DNA of 64,000 nucleotides from Paenibacillus pedocola (GCF_031599675.1 NZ_CP134223.1:3844001-3908000), one strand, 5' to 3'; shown: positions 18,018-26,927, numbered from the stretch's first letter. The notes: generated by a model from the sequence alone, not told the origin. Numbers and translations are program-made.

Positions 18018-18719
18018 TTAAGCAGTAGTTGTGTCTTCGCCCTGGTGAGCTTCAACAACAGCGTCTGCCATTTTACCAGTCAACAATTTAACGGCGCGGA
18101 TAGCGTCATCGTTACCTGGAATTACGTAGTCGATTTCGTCCGGATCACAGTTAGTATCAACAATAGCTACGATAGGAATACCCAATTTGCGAGCTTCCGC
18201 AACAGCGATACGCTCTTTACGCGGGTCAATGATGAACAGCGCGCTTGGCAGACCTTTCATGTTCTTGATACCGCCCAGGAATTTTTCAAGACGATCTTTC
18301 TCTTTGCGGAGAAGGATAACTTCTTTCTTAGGCAGAACTGCGAAGGTACCGTCTTCTTCCCAAGCTTCCAATTTCTTCAGACGGTCAATACGTTTCTGAA
18401 TAGTCTGGAAGTTAGTCAGGGTACCGCCCAGCCAACGTTGGTTGATGAAGAACATCCCCGAACGTTCAGCTTCTTCTTTCACGGAATCTTGAGCTTGTTT
18501 CTTTGTTCCTACGAACAGGATTGTGCCGTTGTCGCCAGCGACGCTTTTTACAAAGTTGTAAGCTTCCTCTACCTTTTTAACCGTTTTTTGCAGGTCAATA
18601 ATGTAAATTCCGTTTCTTTCAGTGAAGATATAACGATCCATCTTTGGGTTCCAACGACGAGTCTGGTGACCGAAGTGTACCCCAGCTTCGAGAAGCTGTT
18701 TCATGGAGATTACTGCCAT
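18018..18719 (-). CDS. rpsB: 30S ribosomal protein S2
   Basis: A 233-residue S2 protein of the small subunit. Family features are [22 protein letters not shown] at the N-terminus, the [12 protein letters not shown] segment, and [19 protein letters not shown] with [17 protein letters not shown] later. The start is ATG 18717-18719 (MAVISMKQ), eight bases after AGGAGGT; an in-frame GTG two codons upstream is too close. It has its own promoter and a leader of about 125 bases. Confidence 0.98.
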   Translation of the reverse strand: MAVISMKQLLEAGVHFGHQTRRWNPKMDRYIFTERNGIYIIDLQKTVKKVEEAYNFVKSVAGDNGTILFVGTKKQAQDSVKEEAERSGMFFINQRWLGGTLTNFQTIQKRIDRLKKLEAWEEDGTFAVLPKKEVILLRKEKDRLEKFLGGIKNMKGLPSALFIIDPRKERIAVAEARKLGIPIVAIVDTNCDPDEIDYVIPGNDDAIRAVKLLTGKMADAVVEAHQGEDTTTA

Positions 18720-18779
18720 CTTCACACACCTCCTAATTTTGGTTTATTGTGTGTCTCCTCCGCCGCGCGTCATTTTTCT

Positions 18780-18812
18780 ACAAGACTTTCTTCTGAAGAA
18801 AGCACCCCTTGT
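18780..18812 (-). promoter_or_regulatory. Hairpin in the rpsB leader
   Basis: On the minus strand ACAAG and CTTGT enclose a near-perfect palindrome (CTTTCTTCAGAAGAAAG). It lies in the untranslated leader of rpsB, midway between the predicted transcription start and the ribosome-binding site. There is no T-tract, so it is not a terminator. Several ribosomal-protein leaders carry autoregulatory RNA structures; whether this is one is a guess. Confidence 0.35.
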
Positions 18813-18848
18813 CGAAATCAACCGGCGTGTGTTTTAACACCGTCAATT

Positions 18849-18877
18849 ACTATACCATAATAAAATAATGTATGCAA
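18849..18877 (-). promoter_or_regulatory. SigA-type promoter of rpsB-tsf
   Basis: On the minus strand TTGCAT (18872-18877) and TATAGT (18849-18854) are 17 bases apart. It lies downstream of the last gene of the flagellar cluster and separates that cluster from the translation genes. Predicted start is near 18842, giving a leader of about 123 bases. Confidence 0.72.
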
Positions 18878-18919
18878 CGATTCATGAAATATTTTGTGAT
18901 TTTCTGCCTTAGTGTAAGT

Positions 18920-19546
18920 TCATTTCACTGTGATCAGCTTCTCAATTATGGAGTTTACGCTTTCCCCTTTGGTGAAATTGTAGCTTCCATATTGAATTTT
19001 TGCATTAATTTTGCGGCTGATGGCAGTCTGAAGAAACTCGGTCTGCTCCTTTATAACCCCGGCCTTTGTCAAAAGCTGTGCAGTTTCTGTAAGTGTGCTG
19101 CCAGCCGGAATGCGTACAGCAACAACCCCGCTTACTGCGGCCTGTGGAGTTGCCGGTGCCTCCGGGGCTGTTCCTGCGCTTTGTATCGGCTCGGAAGGGA
19201 CTGCCGGCTCTGTGGGCGCAGCAGCAGCACTAGGCTGCACAGCTGCCTCCGGTGACGCTGCAGCGGATGGAACTGGAGATGGAGTGCTGGCGGCATCGCT
19301 TGCCACCGTTGTGTCCTTATCATCAGTCTGACCGGCAGGATCAGCAGCTTGCGCCGCTGGCTCCGGACTCGCTTGGGGATCAGCCGCCGGATCTGTTAGT
19401 GTCAGATTCAGTTTAGCTGCTTGCTGGGCAAGCTCCTCTTTTGTTAAAGATGGAGCTGCCCCGCCGGAGATCATCAGCTGAAGGAGAAGAGCCCCTGCGA
19501 TCAGGCCGGTTCCCAGACCGAACATAAACGAGCGGTTCTTGATCAT
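18920..19546 (-). CDS. Membrane-anchored protein with LysM-like/MltG N-type domain
   Basis: 208 residues. One membrane segment (about 8-27) is followed by a Pro/Ala/Ser/Thr-rich linker (about 50-135), then a C-terminal region (VAVRIPAGSTLTETAQLLTKAGVI to SVNSIIEKLI) resembling the small LysM-like domain before the catalytic part of MltG/YceG transglycosylases. No catalytic domain follows, so it is not a full MltG; it may bind peptidoglycan. Its start overlaps the SwrB-like gene stop as ATGA, and it is the last gene of the flagellar cluster. A role at the cell wall or flagellum is inference. Confidence 0.75.
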   Translation of the reverse strand: MIKNRSFMFGLGTGLIAGALLLQLMISGGAAPSLTKEELAQQAAKLNLTLTDPAADPQASPEPAAQAADPAGQTDDKDTTVASDAASTPSPVPSAAASPEAAVQPSAAAAPTEPAVPSEPIQSAGTAPEAPATPQAAVSGVVAVRIPAGSTLTETAQLLTKAGVIKEQTEFLQTAISRKINAKIQYGSYNFTKGESVNSIIEKLITVK

Positions 19547-20109
19547 ACCGACTCCTCCTGCTTCGCCAGCTGCAGAATGAGCTGGACTTCACCGCGCTGA
19601 AGTCCAGCTGTTTTGGCAATGGAGTCAATGGACTTGCCCTGCTCATGCAATTCAAACAGCCGCGGATAACGAAGCTTGATCGAACTAATAGGCTTTACCT
19701 TTGGCTCAGAAGTCACAGTGTCGACAATTCCCGGAGGAGTCTCTGCAGTAATCTTACCTGCATTGTCTTTAACAAGGGCCGTCAGCTGAAGCAATCCCTT
19801 TTCTTCTGCGGTTATCCTGGAATCAAGCAGCATCATATTTTTTTGCAATTCGGCGACCTGCTCCCGGAGTCCGCCAATCTCATCCTGCAGAGCCGCTTTG
19901 GTGTTCTGGGACTGCTGCTTAATGCTGCCGACGAGCTGTATCATTTCATTGTTCTCACGCTCGATGTCGGCCATATAAAGTTCAAGTGCTGCTTCAGTAT
20001 CTTTCAGGCTTTGCTTCTCGGCTGGGTCTGATTGTCCGCGCGCCGGAAGCCTAAGAGCATAGACAATAGCAACAGCACCTACCAACACGATGTATACCCA
20101 TGGTTGCAA
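19543..20109 (-). CDS. SwrB-like membrane coiled-coil protein (DUF6115-like)
   Basis: 188 residues: one N-terminal membrane segment (about 3-20), a long charged coiled coil (about 30-110), and a C-terminal helix-turn-helix-like end (FELHEQGKSIDSIAKTAGLQ then EVQLILQLAKQ). The same plan and position, after sigD and before rpsB, is seen in B. subtilis swrB, which promotes flagellar export-apparatus maturation and sigD-dependent swarming. The start is TTG 20107-20109, nine bases after AAAGGAG. Sequence similarity outside the C-terminal end appears weak, so I leave the symbol empty. Confidence 0.75.
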   Translation of the reverse strand: MQPWVYIVLVGAVAIVYALRLPARGQSDPAEKQSLKDTEAALELYMADIERENNEMIQLVGSIKQQSQNTKAALQDEIGGLREQVAELQKNMMLLDSRITAEEKGLLQLTALVKDNAGKITAETPPGIVDTVTSEPKVKPISSIKLRYPRLFELHEQGKSIDSIAKTAGLQRGEVQLILQLAKQEESV

Positions 20110-20143
20110 ATGCTTTATCTCCTTTGTATATCATTTGAACATC

Positions 20144-20455
20144 TCAGAGACTGAGATCAATGCGGCGGCCTTTATAGGGATGTTCTGCATCATGAACGGC
20201 GTCCTGCTTGCGCTCCCCTTGGTCAGATGACTGATTACCCCGGCCATTCCCCCGGCCGCTGTCATTACGAAGCTTCGCCTCCGCAGATTCATCAACCTCT
20301 GTTGTCCGCTGGGCCAGCTCAGCGCTATGCTTCACATTCTGTGCAGCCAGCTGCTGCTGATCAAGCACAGGACGATGCAGGTGCTCATTCTGAACCTTCC
20401 CTGCATCCGTTGTCCGAGGCAAGGCAATTTGTAATTCAACCGGTTTCAGGCTCAT
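20144..20455 (-). CDS. Conserved small protein of the sigD region, unknown function
   Basis: 103 residues with no membrane segment or signal peptide. The N-terminal SLKPVELQIALPRTTDAGKVQN looks like the conserved part; the rest is hydrophilic, Gln-, Arg- and Asp-rich and probably disordered. ATG 20453-20455 follows AAGGGG by seven bases, which argues for real translation. It lies between fapA and the SwrB-like gene in the same direction. I do not recognise a function; position suggests flagellar or motility control. Confidence 0.7.
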   Translation of the reverse strand: MSLKPVELQIALPRTTDAGKVQNEHLHRPVLDQQQLAAQNVKHSAELAQRTTEVDESAEAKLRNDSGRGNGRGNQSSDQGERKQDAVHDAEHPYKGRRIDLSL

Positions 20456-20533
20456 GGTAATCCCCTTCCCGAAAGACAACTTGTTGATTCATAACATAAA
20501 ACAATGGCCGGCTGCCTTACGCCGCCCGCCTTG

Positions 20534-21937
20534 TTAAATATACGGGGTTAACGAAATATCGCCTTCCGTATAACGAAATACAACCCGTTCCGTCGGATCT
20601 TTGACGAATCTGGTATATCTGCCGATTACAATTTTAGAACCGCCATAGATCGTTTTGATCACTTCTACTTTAGCTCTAGTCGTATCTTCAAGCATTTTCT
20701 CAATTTCCAGCACACGTTCTTTAATCCGCTTTTCCTCACGCATATGGGACTGTTTGGTAGCGTTCAGTTTCACTCGAAGCGCCACTTTATCAGGTGACAG
20801 CTGGCCGTTGTTCGCAAGCTGATTTAACAGATAAAGCGCCTTGTTGGTTTTGTCCTCATTTTCCAGCAGCTGTTTGAGTTCATGACGAAGCTCATTAATC
20901 TCATTACGCAGCTCAGGAACTACTCCCACTTCAATTGCCGTGGCGGTTGACATCGTATTCCCGATAGTCCGGGCTACAACTTTTTCCCCCGCCTGCACAA
21001 TTCCGCCTACGATAAGGCCCTTTGACCCATTGCACAAAACATCATGCCCTGCGCGAATATTCGAATGCATTATACTCTGGGACACTATCACATCTTCACC
21101 AGCAACTACATTCCCATCCTGAATAAAGGAGACCTTAACATTTTTGCCGGCACTGACCAGGCCTTTATTGTAGCCAATAATTCCCCCGGTAATTTCTATC
21201 GAACCGCCGGAAATCAACTCCGCGCCTTCCACGCCTCCGACAACACGAATGTCCCCTGCAGATTTCACAGTAAACCCGGTCAACACGTTCCCGCGGATAA
21301 CTACTGTGCCTACAAAATCAATATTGCCTGTGCTGTAGTCCACATCACCATTGACTTCGTATACAGGAAATACATTGATTTTCCCTTTGTCTGTAAGCGT
21401 AACTAAGCCGTCAATTGCCGCGTACATCGCTGTTTCGCTCTGATCGACCAGTACGTTCTTACCAACTTTGAAGCGGGCTTCTTTCCCTGCTCTGAAAGGA
21501 ATCTCCTCTCCGGTGACTGTTTTCCCCTTCTGTCCGGGTACCGGCGGAATCGTTTTCCCGATGATTTGTCCCTTCAAAACATTATGCAGACGTACTAGAT
21601 CTTTGTAGTCGACCTTACCGTCTTCCTTTTCCAGCGGTTTGCGGTCCTCTTCAAGATCCACGGTAAGAACGACCTTTCCGTCAACACCATGCACCGGCTC
21701 ATCACCAATTGCAATGGGTACTCTGCTGAAAAAATACTCTTCAGGGTTGCTGCTGATCCGCTTCACAATATCCCGCTGTATACCGTAACGAACCTCATGA
21801 CTGTGCAGGAAGCTCTCCAAATCTTCGAAGGAACAGGTAAAATTCTCATCCTTCTTGGAGAACTGTAGGTAGGCAATCCCTTTATCCTCAGAAAACGTAA
21901 TACTTACGTATTGATCCAAAGCATAATGACCGATCAA
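20534..21937 (-). CDS. FapA family protein (DUF342)
   Basis: 467 residues. The N-terminal half contains the DUF342 region (GKTIPPVPGQKGKTVTGEEI). The middle is a run of short beta repeats rich in Gly, Val and Ile (for example GNVLTGFTVKSAGDIRVVGG, GGIIGYNKGLVSAGKNVKV), likely a beta-helix related to polymer-forming cytoskeletal proteins. A coiled coil follows (about 340-420). FapA-type proteins have been linked to polar flagellar placement in other bacteria. The start is TTG 21935-21937 after GGGGGAG. It lies directly after sigD, a location shared by many Paenibacillaceae but not B. subtilis. Confidence 0.88.
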   Translation of the reverse strand: MIGHYALDQYVSITFSEDKGIAYLQFSKKDENFTCSFEDLESFLHSHEVRYGIQRDIVKRISSNPEEYFFSRVPIAIGDEPVHGVDGKVVLTVDLEEDRKPLEKEDGKVDYKDLVRLHNVLKGQIIGKTIPPVPGQKGKTVTGEEIPFRAGKEARFKVGKNVLVDQSETAMYAAIDGLVTLTDKGKINVFPVYEVNGDVDYSTGNIDFVGTVVIRGNVLTGFTVKSAGDIRVVGGVEGAELISGGSIEITGGIIGYNKGLVSAGKNVKVSFIQDGNVVAGEDVIVSQSIMHSNIRAGHDVLCNGSKGLIVGGIVQAGEKVVARTIGNTMSTATAIEVGVVPELRNEINELRHELKQLLENEDKTNKALYLLNQLANNGQLSPDKVALRVKLNATKQSHMREEKRIKERVLEIEKMLEDTTRAKVEVIKTIYGGSKIVIGRYTRFVKDPTERVVFRYTEGDISLTPYI

Positions 21938-21965
21938 TATTGCTCCCCCTTGTCACCGTCTCCGG

Positions 21966-22754
21966 TTAATCATTCTGCATGAGAAGGTCGCGATTTTTCT
22001 CAAGCGTTCCCCTCAGGCGCAAAATCGCCTTTGAATGAAGCTGCGAAATTCGAGAAGGAGATAATGACATCACCTCAGCGATCTCGCTTAAAGATAAATC
22101 CTCATAATATAAAAGGGACACTACGGTCCGTTCTTTCACCGTTAATTTTTCGATGCCTTTGGTGAGTGTATCGCGCAAGTAAAATTCATTCACTTTACGG
22201 TCTGGATTCTTAGCTTTATCGTCCACCAGGATGGACATCCGTGTCTCTGACTCTTCTTCACGAATAGGGTCTTCCAATGAGCAGAGCGACATGACCGCAA
22301 CATCCTGCAGCATGTTCTGAAACTCCGGCTCAGAAATATTTAAATATTGGCTCATTTCCTCGTCACTGACTGATCTTAAATATTTCTGCTCCAGCTGCTG
22401 GTAGGCATCCTCGATTTTCTTGGCTTTTTCACGAACAGATCTGGGAACCCAATCGCTTTGGCGTAACGAGTCCAGAATAGCACCGCGTACACGCCAAGAG
22501 GCATAGGTCTGAAATTGCAATCCGCGTTTGTAGTCGAATTTCTCAATCGCATCAATAAGACCCATTACACCATTACTGGCCAAATCGTCTTTTGATACAT
22601 TTTTGGGCAGTCCGACAGCCAACCGGCTGGACACGTAATCTACAATATGGAGGTAATTCTCAATCAGCTTTTTTTTGGCTTCAGGATCACCGTGTTCTTT
22701 CCACCGTTCCCAAAGCACGTCTGTTACCGATAGAGAAGCTTTATGCTCGTTCAA
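21966..22754 (-). CDS. sigD: Flagellar sigma factor SigD/FliA
   Basis: An RNA polymerase sigma-28 factor that drives late flagellar, motility and autolysin genes. It has 262 residues. Region 2 contains VGLPKNVSKDDLASNGVMGLIDAIEKFDYKRGLQFQTYASWRVRGAILDSLR, and region 4 contains LTVKERTVVSLLYYEDLSLSEIAEVMSLSPSRISQLHSKA. The WRVRGAILD stretch is typical of the FliA/WhiG group. The start is TTG 22752-22754 with GAAGGGTG upstream. It sits near the end of the flagellar cluster, as in B. subtilis, where distance from the promoter affects its level. Confidence 0.97.
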   Translation of the reverse strand: MNEHKASLSVTDVLWERWKEHGDPEAKKKLIENYLHIVDYVSSRLAVGLPKNVSKDDLASNGVMGLIDAIEKFDYKRGLQFQTYASWRVRGAILDSLRQSDWVPRSVREKAKKIEDAYQQLEQKYLRSVSDEEMSQYLNISEPEFQNMLQDVAVMSLCSLEDPIREEESETRMSILVDDKAKNPDRKVNEFYLRDTLTKGIEKLTVKERTVVSLLYYEDLSLSEIAEVMSLSPSRISQLHSKAILRLRGTLEKNRDLLMQND

Positions 22755-22829
22755 TGGCTTTCACCCTTCCCAAAGTTTAGTCAGCGGGCATTATGCGGGA
22801 ATGATAGTCGTTTGGCCGCAAGCACTCGC

Positions 22830-23243
22830 TTATTCTTCTTTCAGGTGACGAACGGCCTTGGCCAATTCTTCAGGATCTTTCATGGAGACCAGCTTGGGCG
22901 GCTGCAGCGGTGTAAAGCCTTCACTGCCTCCGCTTCCTTCTGCCGGCTTTGGTTTCAGAAGGTTGATTAATTCCTCATCCTCGTCCGGAGTACTGAGATC
23001 AAGCTTAGTACCAAGCATATCATCTTCCGCGGCATTTTCTCCGGTTATATCTGGCGCCTGGGACTGTTTAACAATAAAACCCAATACCCATCTCAGGAGG
23101 AATGCAAGCACAAACCAGATAATAAATCCATAAATCCCCCGAATTAGACTCGTCCCAAGTAAATTATGCCCGTAATTCGTAAGAAAGGTAAATAAAAAAC
23201 CAATTACTCCGGATAAAATGCTTAGTAATATTTTTCCCATCAT
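22830..23243 (-). CDS. Small membrane protein between cheD and sigD, unknown function
   Basis: 137 residues. Two hydrophobic segments (about 4-25 and 33-58) are followed by an acidic, Pro/Gly-rich cytoplasmic tail (TPDEDEELINLLKPKPAEGSGG) ending in charged helices. The start ATG overlaps the cheD stop in TAATG, so it is translated with cheD. B. subtilis has no gene here to my knowledge. I do not recognise the family; the location points to chemotaxis or sigD control. Confidence 0.7.
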   Translation of the reverse strand: MMGKILLSILSGVIGFLFTFLTNYGHNLLGTSLIRGIYGFIIWFVLAFLLRWVLGFIVKQSQAPDITGENAAEDDMLGTKLDLSTPDEDEELINLLKPKPAEGSGGSEGFTPLQPPKLVSMKDPEELAKAVRHLKEE

Positions 23244-23746
23244 TATATTTCCTTAGAGCCTTTTTGCACACTGCGGATGTAAAGCACTCCTGTGCTGCAG
23301 GCAATTTCTATCGTACGCCCAAAATTTCCGCCTGTGTCTTCGGCAATTAAAGGGATGTTCAAAGCCTCTAGAGCAAGCTTACAGGATTCCACGTTACGAG
23401 GCCCGATCCTCATGGTGTCATTCCCCCCGGCAAAGGCAAACATTTGAGAGCCACCGGCCATCTTGGCTACGATCCGGCTGCGAACCGCTCCAAGCGCCAG
23501 TAAGCGGGACAACAGCTCCGGCACTGCGGTATCCGCAAACTTGGCGATGTTCATTTGACCCTCGCGTGCGATCTCCGACGAAGGCAGCATCACATGCGCC
23601 ATCCCCGCCAGTTTCTTCCCGGGATCAAACATTGTAAGACCAACGCAGGAGCCAAGTCCAGTGGTGCGGATAAGACTCTCTTGGCTGCCTACATTAAGAT
23701 CTGCCATTCCAACTTTAATAATGCTTTGCTCTTCAATCATTATCAA
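23243..23746 (-). CDS. cheD: Chemoreceptor glutamine deamidase CheD
   Basis: CheD deamidates receptor glutamines and, in B. subtilis, binds CheC to raise its phosphatase activity. It has 167 residues. The catalytic Cys is in GLGSCVGLTMFD and the His in MAHVMLP; KMAGGSQMF and GRTIEI are also family-typical. The TTG at 23744-23746 has AGGAG six bases upstream; the in-frame ATG at 23740 is an alternative with a long spacer. The start lies inside the cheC end, fitting the CheC-CheD partnership. Confidence 0.95.
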   Translation of the reverse strand: MIMIEEQSIIKVGMADLNVGSQESLIRTTGLGSCVGLTMFDPGKKLAGMAHVMLPSSEIAREGQMNIAKFADTAVPELLSRLLALGAVRSRIVAKMAGGSQMFAFAGGNDTMRIGPRNVESCKLALEALNIPLIAEDTGGNFGRTIEIACSTGVLYIRSVQKGSKEI

Positions 23747-24359
23747 ACGGTACTCCTAATGATTTGAAAATTTTCGGGAATGATTCGGGATCAGGAATAA
23801 GGAAAAATTGTCCTTCTATTTCATTCTTGCCTTCCAGGAACGTCGTATCAATGAGCAATGCATCATCCCCCATTTGGCCGAACTGCAAGAGTCCATAGCC
23901 CAGGATCGCCCCGGCCATATCCATCGCGAGAGCAGGTACAGTTGGATACATTGAAAGTGACGTGAAGTCTGCAAGGGATGAAAGATAAGAGCCGGCCAGA
24001 ATATTGCCGATTTCACTCAAAGCGGAGAGCTCCATTTCACCCAGTTCCTGATCAGGAGAAATCTCAATACCTGCGACGCGGTTAAGAAGGTTCATAGCCG
24101 CTTCCGGTGTTAGAATGAAAAACAGATTGCCGGGGGCCTCACCTTCAACTCGCAGAAACACTGCGTAAACCAGTTCTTCCGCTCCGCCGACCTTGTCAGT
24201 AATTTCTTCAAAGCTCAGGAGCTGCACTTTAGGTACAGCCATATCAATTGGCTTATTCAGGAGCTGGGATAAAGCGGTGGCAGCGTTACCTGCTCCAATA
24301 TTACCGACTTCCTTTAAAACATCCATTTTAAAGTCCTTGAAGTTTTTGAACAGCTCCAT
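23733..24359 (-). CDS. cheC: CheY-P phosphatase CheC
   Basis: CheC removes phosphate from CheY and, with CheD, forms an adaptation loop. It has 208 residues. Both phosphatase-type helices are intact: DVLKEVGNIGAGNAATALS near residue 15 and ELSALSEIGNILAGSYLSSL near 110, each with the Glu and Asn pair. AGAGGG lies just before the ATG. It is adjacent to cheW and overlaps cheD. Confidence 0.95.
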   Translation of the reverse strand: MELFKNFKDFKMDVLKEVGNIGAGNAATALSQLLNKPIDMAVPKVQLLSFEEITDKVGGAEELVYAVFLRVEGEAPGNLFFILTPEAAMNLLNRVAGIEISPDQELGEMELSALSEIGNILAGSYLSSLADFTSLSMYPTVPALAMDMAGAILGYGLLQFGQMGDDALLIDTTFLEGKNEIEGQFFLIPDPESFPKIFKSLGVPFDND

Positions 24360-24362
24360 AAA

Positions 24363-24824
24363 CTAGCCCTCTAGGCTTTCCAGTTGCACGATTTCACTCT
24401 TATTCAGCACTTCAGTCAAGTTGAGCATAATCAGCAGCCGATCTTCCCCGATTTTGGCCACCCCATCCAGATATTTCGCCTTGATACCGCCCACTACATC
24501 CGGTGGAGTATCGATGGAATCGCGGTTTAAATCAATGACATCATTAGCGGAATCAACAATAAATCCTACTTCCATCTCATTCACATTAACGATAATAATT
24601 CGGGTCTGATCCGTATGTTCTGCTTCTTGAATTCCGAAACGGCCGCGCAGATCAATTACCGGAATGACTACACCCCGTAAATTAATGACTCCTTTGATAA
24701 AGGAGTAGGTCTTCGGCACACGGGTAATCGGCATCATACGTTCAATGGTTTGGACTTTTTCCACTTCAATCCCGTATTCTTCAGTGCCAAGCTTGAATAC
24801 TATTACTTTGATATCATCAGCCAT
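24363..24824 (-). CDS. cheW: Chemotaxis coupling protein CheW
   Basis: Links receptors to the CheA kinase in the array. It has 153 residues and an SH3-like CheW fold. Typical stretches are KVIVFKLGTEEYGIEVEKVQTIERM, FIKGVINLRGVVIPVIDLRGRFG and EVGFIVDSANDVI. It is placed between cheA and cheC, as in the B. subtilis fla/che operon. Confidence 0.97.
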   Translation of the reverse strand: MADDIKVIVFKLGTEEYGIEVEKVQTIERMMPITRVPKTYSFIKGVINLRGVVIPVIDLRGRFGIQEAEHTDQTRIIIVNVNEMEVGFIVDSANDVIDLNRDSIDTPPDVVGGIKAKYLDGVAKIGEDRLLIMLNLTEVLNKSEIVQLESLEG

Positions 24825-24851
24825 GGAATGAACCTCCCTGTTCTATCCTAA

Positions 24852-26927
24852 TTATTTTATAAATGCATTCGGATCAATAATAAGTGCAACCTGCCCGTCA
24901 CCAAGAATAGTCGCACCGGAAATGCCTTGAACCTCAGGCAAATATTTACCCAAATTCTTAATTACAATTTCGTTTTGTCCGATGAAGTCCTGCACAGCCA
25001 GTGCAACTAGACGTTCGCCCTTGCGGACAACGACGATTTCTGTTTCTTCTTCCGTGCTTTCATCAAAATCAGGTACTGCATAGAATTTGCTTAGTGAAAG
25101 CAGCGGAATATGGCTGTTGCGGAACTCAATCATTCTGTTACCATGGATTGTGCGGATCTGGGTATTCTTCACAATTCCGGTCTCTACAATCGATGAAAGC
25201 GGAATTGCATATTTTTCAGAACCAATCTTTACTAGCATGGCAGCAATGATAGACAGGGTCAATGGCAGCTGTACCGAGAAGTTCGTGCCTTTGCCCGGGG
25301 TCGAATAGACAACCACATTTCCGCCAAGCGAAGTGATCTTGGATTTTACAACGTCCAGACCTACGCCGCGTCCAGAGACATCGGAGATGACTTCTGCCGT
25401 GCTGAAGCCCGGTGCAAAGAGAAGTTGAATCGCCTCGTCATCTGAATAAGCAGCAGCTTGTTCCTGAGTAATAATTCCTTTTTTGATTGCAGATTGCAAG
25501 ATTTTCTGCGGCTTGATTCCGGCACCATCGTCCTCAATCTCAATAAATACGTGATTGCCGCTATGGAAAGCCCGCAGATTAACTGTACCGGTATCCGACT
25601 TTCCTGAGGCAAGCCGGTCTTGAATCGACTCTACACCATGGTCAACAGCGTTGCGCAGCAAATGGACCAGCGGATCTCCGATTTCATCAATTACCGTGCG
25701 GTCCAGTTCCGTTTCCGCACCTGTAACCACAAGATCAATTTTTTTGTCCAGGGATTTGGCGAGGTCACGAACCATGCGCGGGAACCGGTTAAATACCGTA
25801 TCTACTGGTACCATCCGCAGTTTCATAACAATGTTCTGCAAATCGCCGCTGACACGTCCCATATGCTCAACAGTCTCAGTGAGGTCACCGTTCTGCACTT
25901 CAGAAGCAAGCTGCTCCAGACGGACACGGTCGATCAGCAGCTCGCTGAACAGGTTCATTAGCACATCCAATCGTTCGATATCTACGCGGATCGTTCTTGA
26001 AGGTGCTCCGCCAGTTCGTACAGGCGCTGATTTACCGTTCTCCTCTTTCGCTGCAGACGCTGCTGGAGCTGTTGCAGGGGCAGATGCCGCAGACTCTTGT
26101 ACAGGGGTCGCAGGAGAAGCTTCGGCAGTAGCAGCAGACATCTCCTGGGCCATCTGTGATAAGGACTCTTGGTCAAGGGCTATTGCAGTAACCTTGTCAA
26201 TCTCCGACAAGTTCAAAATCATTCTCTGAATCTCACTAGCGTCCTTTTGGGTTATGTAATAGAGAGAGAATCCATAGTCGAATTTCTCCTGCTCTATGTC
26301 CTGAACCGAAGGGAAGGATTTGACCACTTCTCCTGAACGCTCCAGGAGATCAAAAACCATATAAGCCCGTACCGCCTTCAACTGACAATCCTTACGGATT
26401 GCTACGTCGACATACAGCACCTGATGTCCTTCCTGCAGCGATTGTTCCAGAACAGAGTACTGGAATTCATCCAGAGATATTTGGGCATCGCCAGTGGTTG
26501 CAGCCGCAGCTGTTACTTCAGCAGCAGCACCCGCCGCAGCAGGAACTTCACCCCGAACGATAGCCTGAAGCGAAGATACGATAGCAGTAACATCGGCTTT
26601 ACCTTCTCCTCCACCCGTAATATCTTCTACCATGGATTCCAGGGCATCCAAGCTTTTGAACAATGTGTCAAAAATAAAATCCTGCATCCGCAGTTTATTA
26701 TTGCGAACCAGATCAAGTACATTTTCCATCTGGTGGGTTAGGGAAGCCAAATCCTCAAACCCCATTGTAGCCGCCATACCCTTTAGGGTGTGCGCCGAAC
26801 GGAAAATCACCTGCACAATACTAATATCTTCAGGATTTGCTTCCAGCCCCATCATGCTCTCATTCAATGACTGCAGATGATCATTTGACTCATCAATAAA
26901 CATGGATAAATATTGGTTCATGTCCAC
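24852..26927 (-). CDS. cheA: Chemotaxis histidine kinase CheA
   Basis: The soluble sensor kinase that passes phosphate to CheY and CheB. It has 691 residues. The Hpt domain carries the phospho-acceptor His46 in FRSAHTLKGMAATMGF. A CheY-binding P2 region and a Pro/Ala linker follow, then the dimerisation and ATPase domains (HLLRNAVDHGVE for the N box, IEDDGAGIKPQK for G1, GRGVGLDVVKSKI for G2), and a CheW-like domain at the C-terminus. The GTG start at 26927 has GGAGGTG seven bases upstream. Confidence 0.97.
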   Translation of the reverse strand: MDMNQYLSMFIDESNDHLQSLNESMMGLEANPEDISIVQVIFRSAHTLKGMAATMGFEDLASLTHQMENVLDLVRNNKLRMQDFIFDTLFKSLDALESMVEDITGGGEGKADVTAIVSSLQAIVRGEVPAAAGAAAEVTAAAATTGDAQISLDEFQYSVLEQSLQEGHQVLYVDVAIRKDCQLKAVRAYMVFDLLERSGEVVKSFPSVQDIEQEKFDYGFSLYYITQKDASEIQRMILNLSEIDKVTAIALDQESLSQMAQEMSAATAEASPATPVQESAASAPATAPAASAAKEENGKSAPVRTGGAPSRTIRVDIERLDVLMNLFSELLIDRVRLEQLASEVQNGDLTETVEHMGRVSGDLQNIVMKLRMVPVDTVFNRFPRMVRDLAKSLDKKIDLVVTGAETELDRTVIDEIGDPLVHLLRNAVDHGVESIQDRLASGKSDTGTVNLRAFHSGNHVFIEIEDDGAGIKPQKILQSAIKKGIITQEQAAAYSDDEAIQLLFAPGFSTAEVISDVSGRGVGLDVVKSKITSLGGNVVVYSTPGKGTNFSVQLPLTLSIIAAMLVKIGSEKYAIPLSSIVETGIVKNTQIRTIHGNRMIEFRNSHIPLLSLSKFYAVPDFDESTEEETEIVVVRKGERLVALAVQDFIGQNEIVIKNLGKYLPEVQGISGATILGDGQVALIIDPNAFIK

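Noticed and set aside
17952-18860. 302-residue plus-strand ORF opposite rpsB
   Set aside because: Antisense shadow of rpsB extending across its promoter; no start signal or family match.
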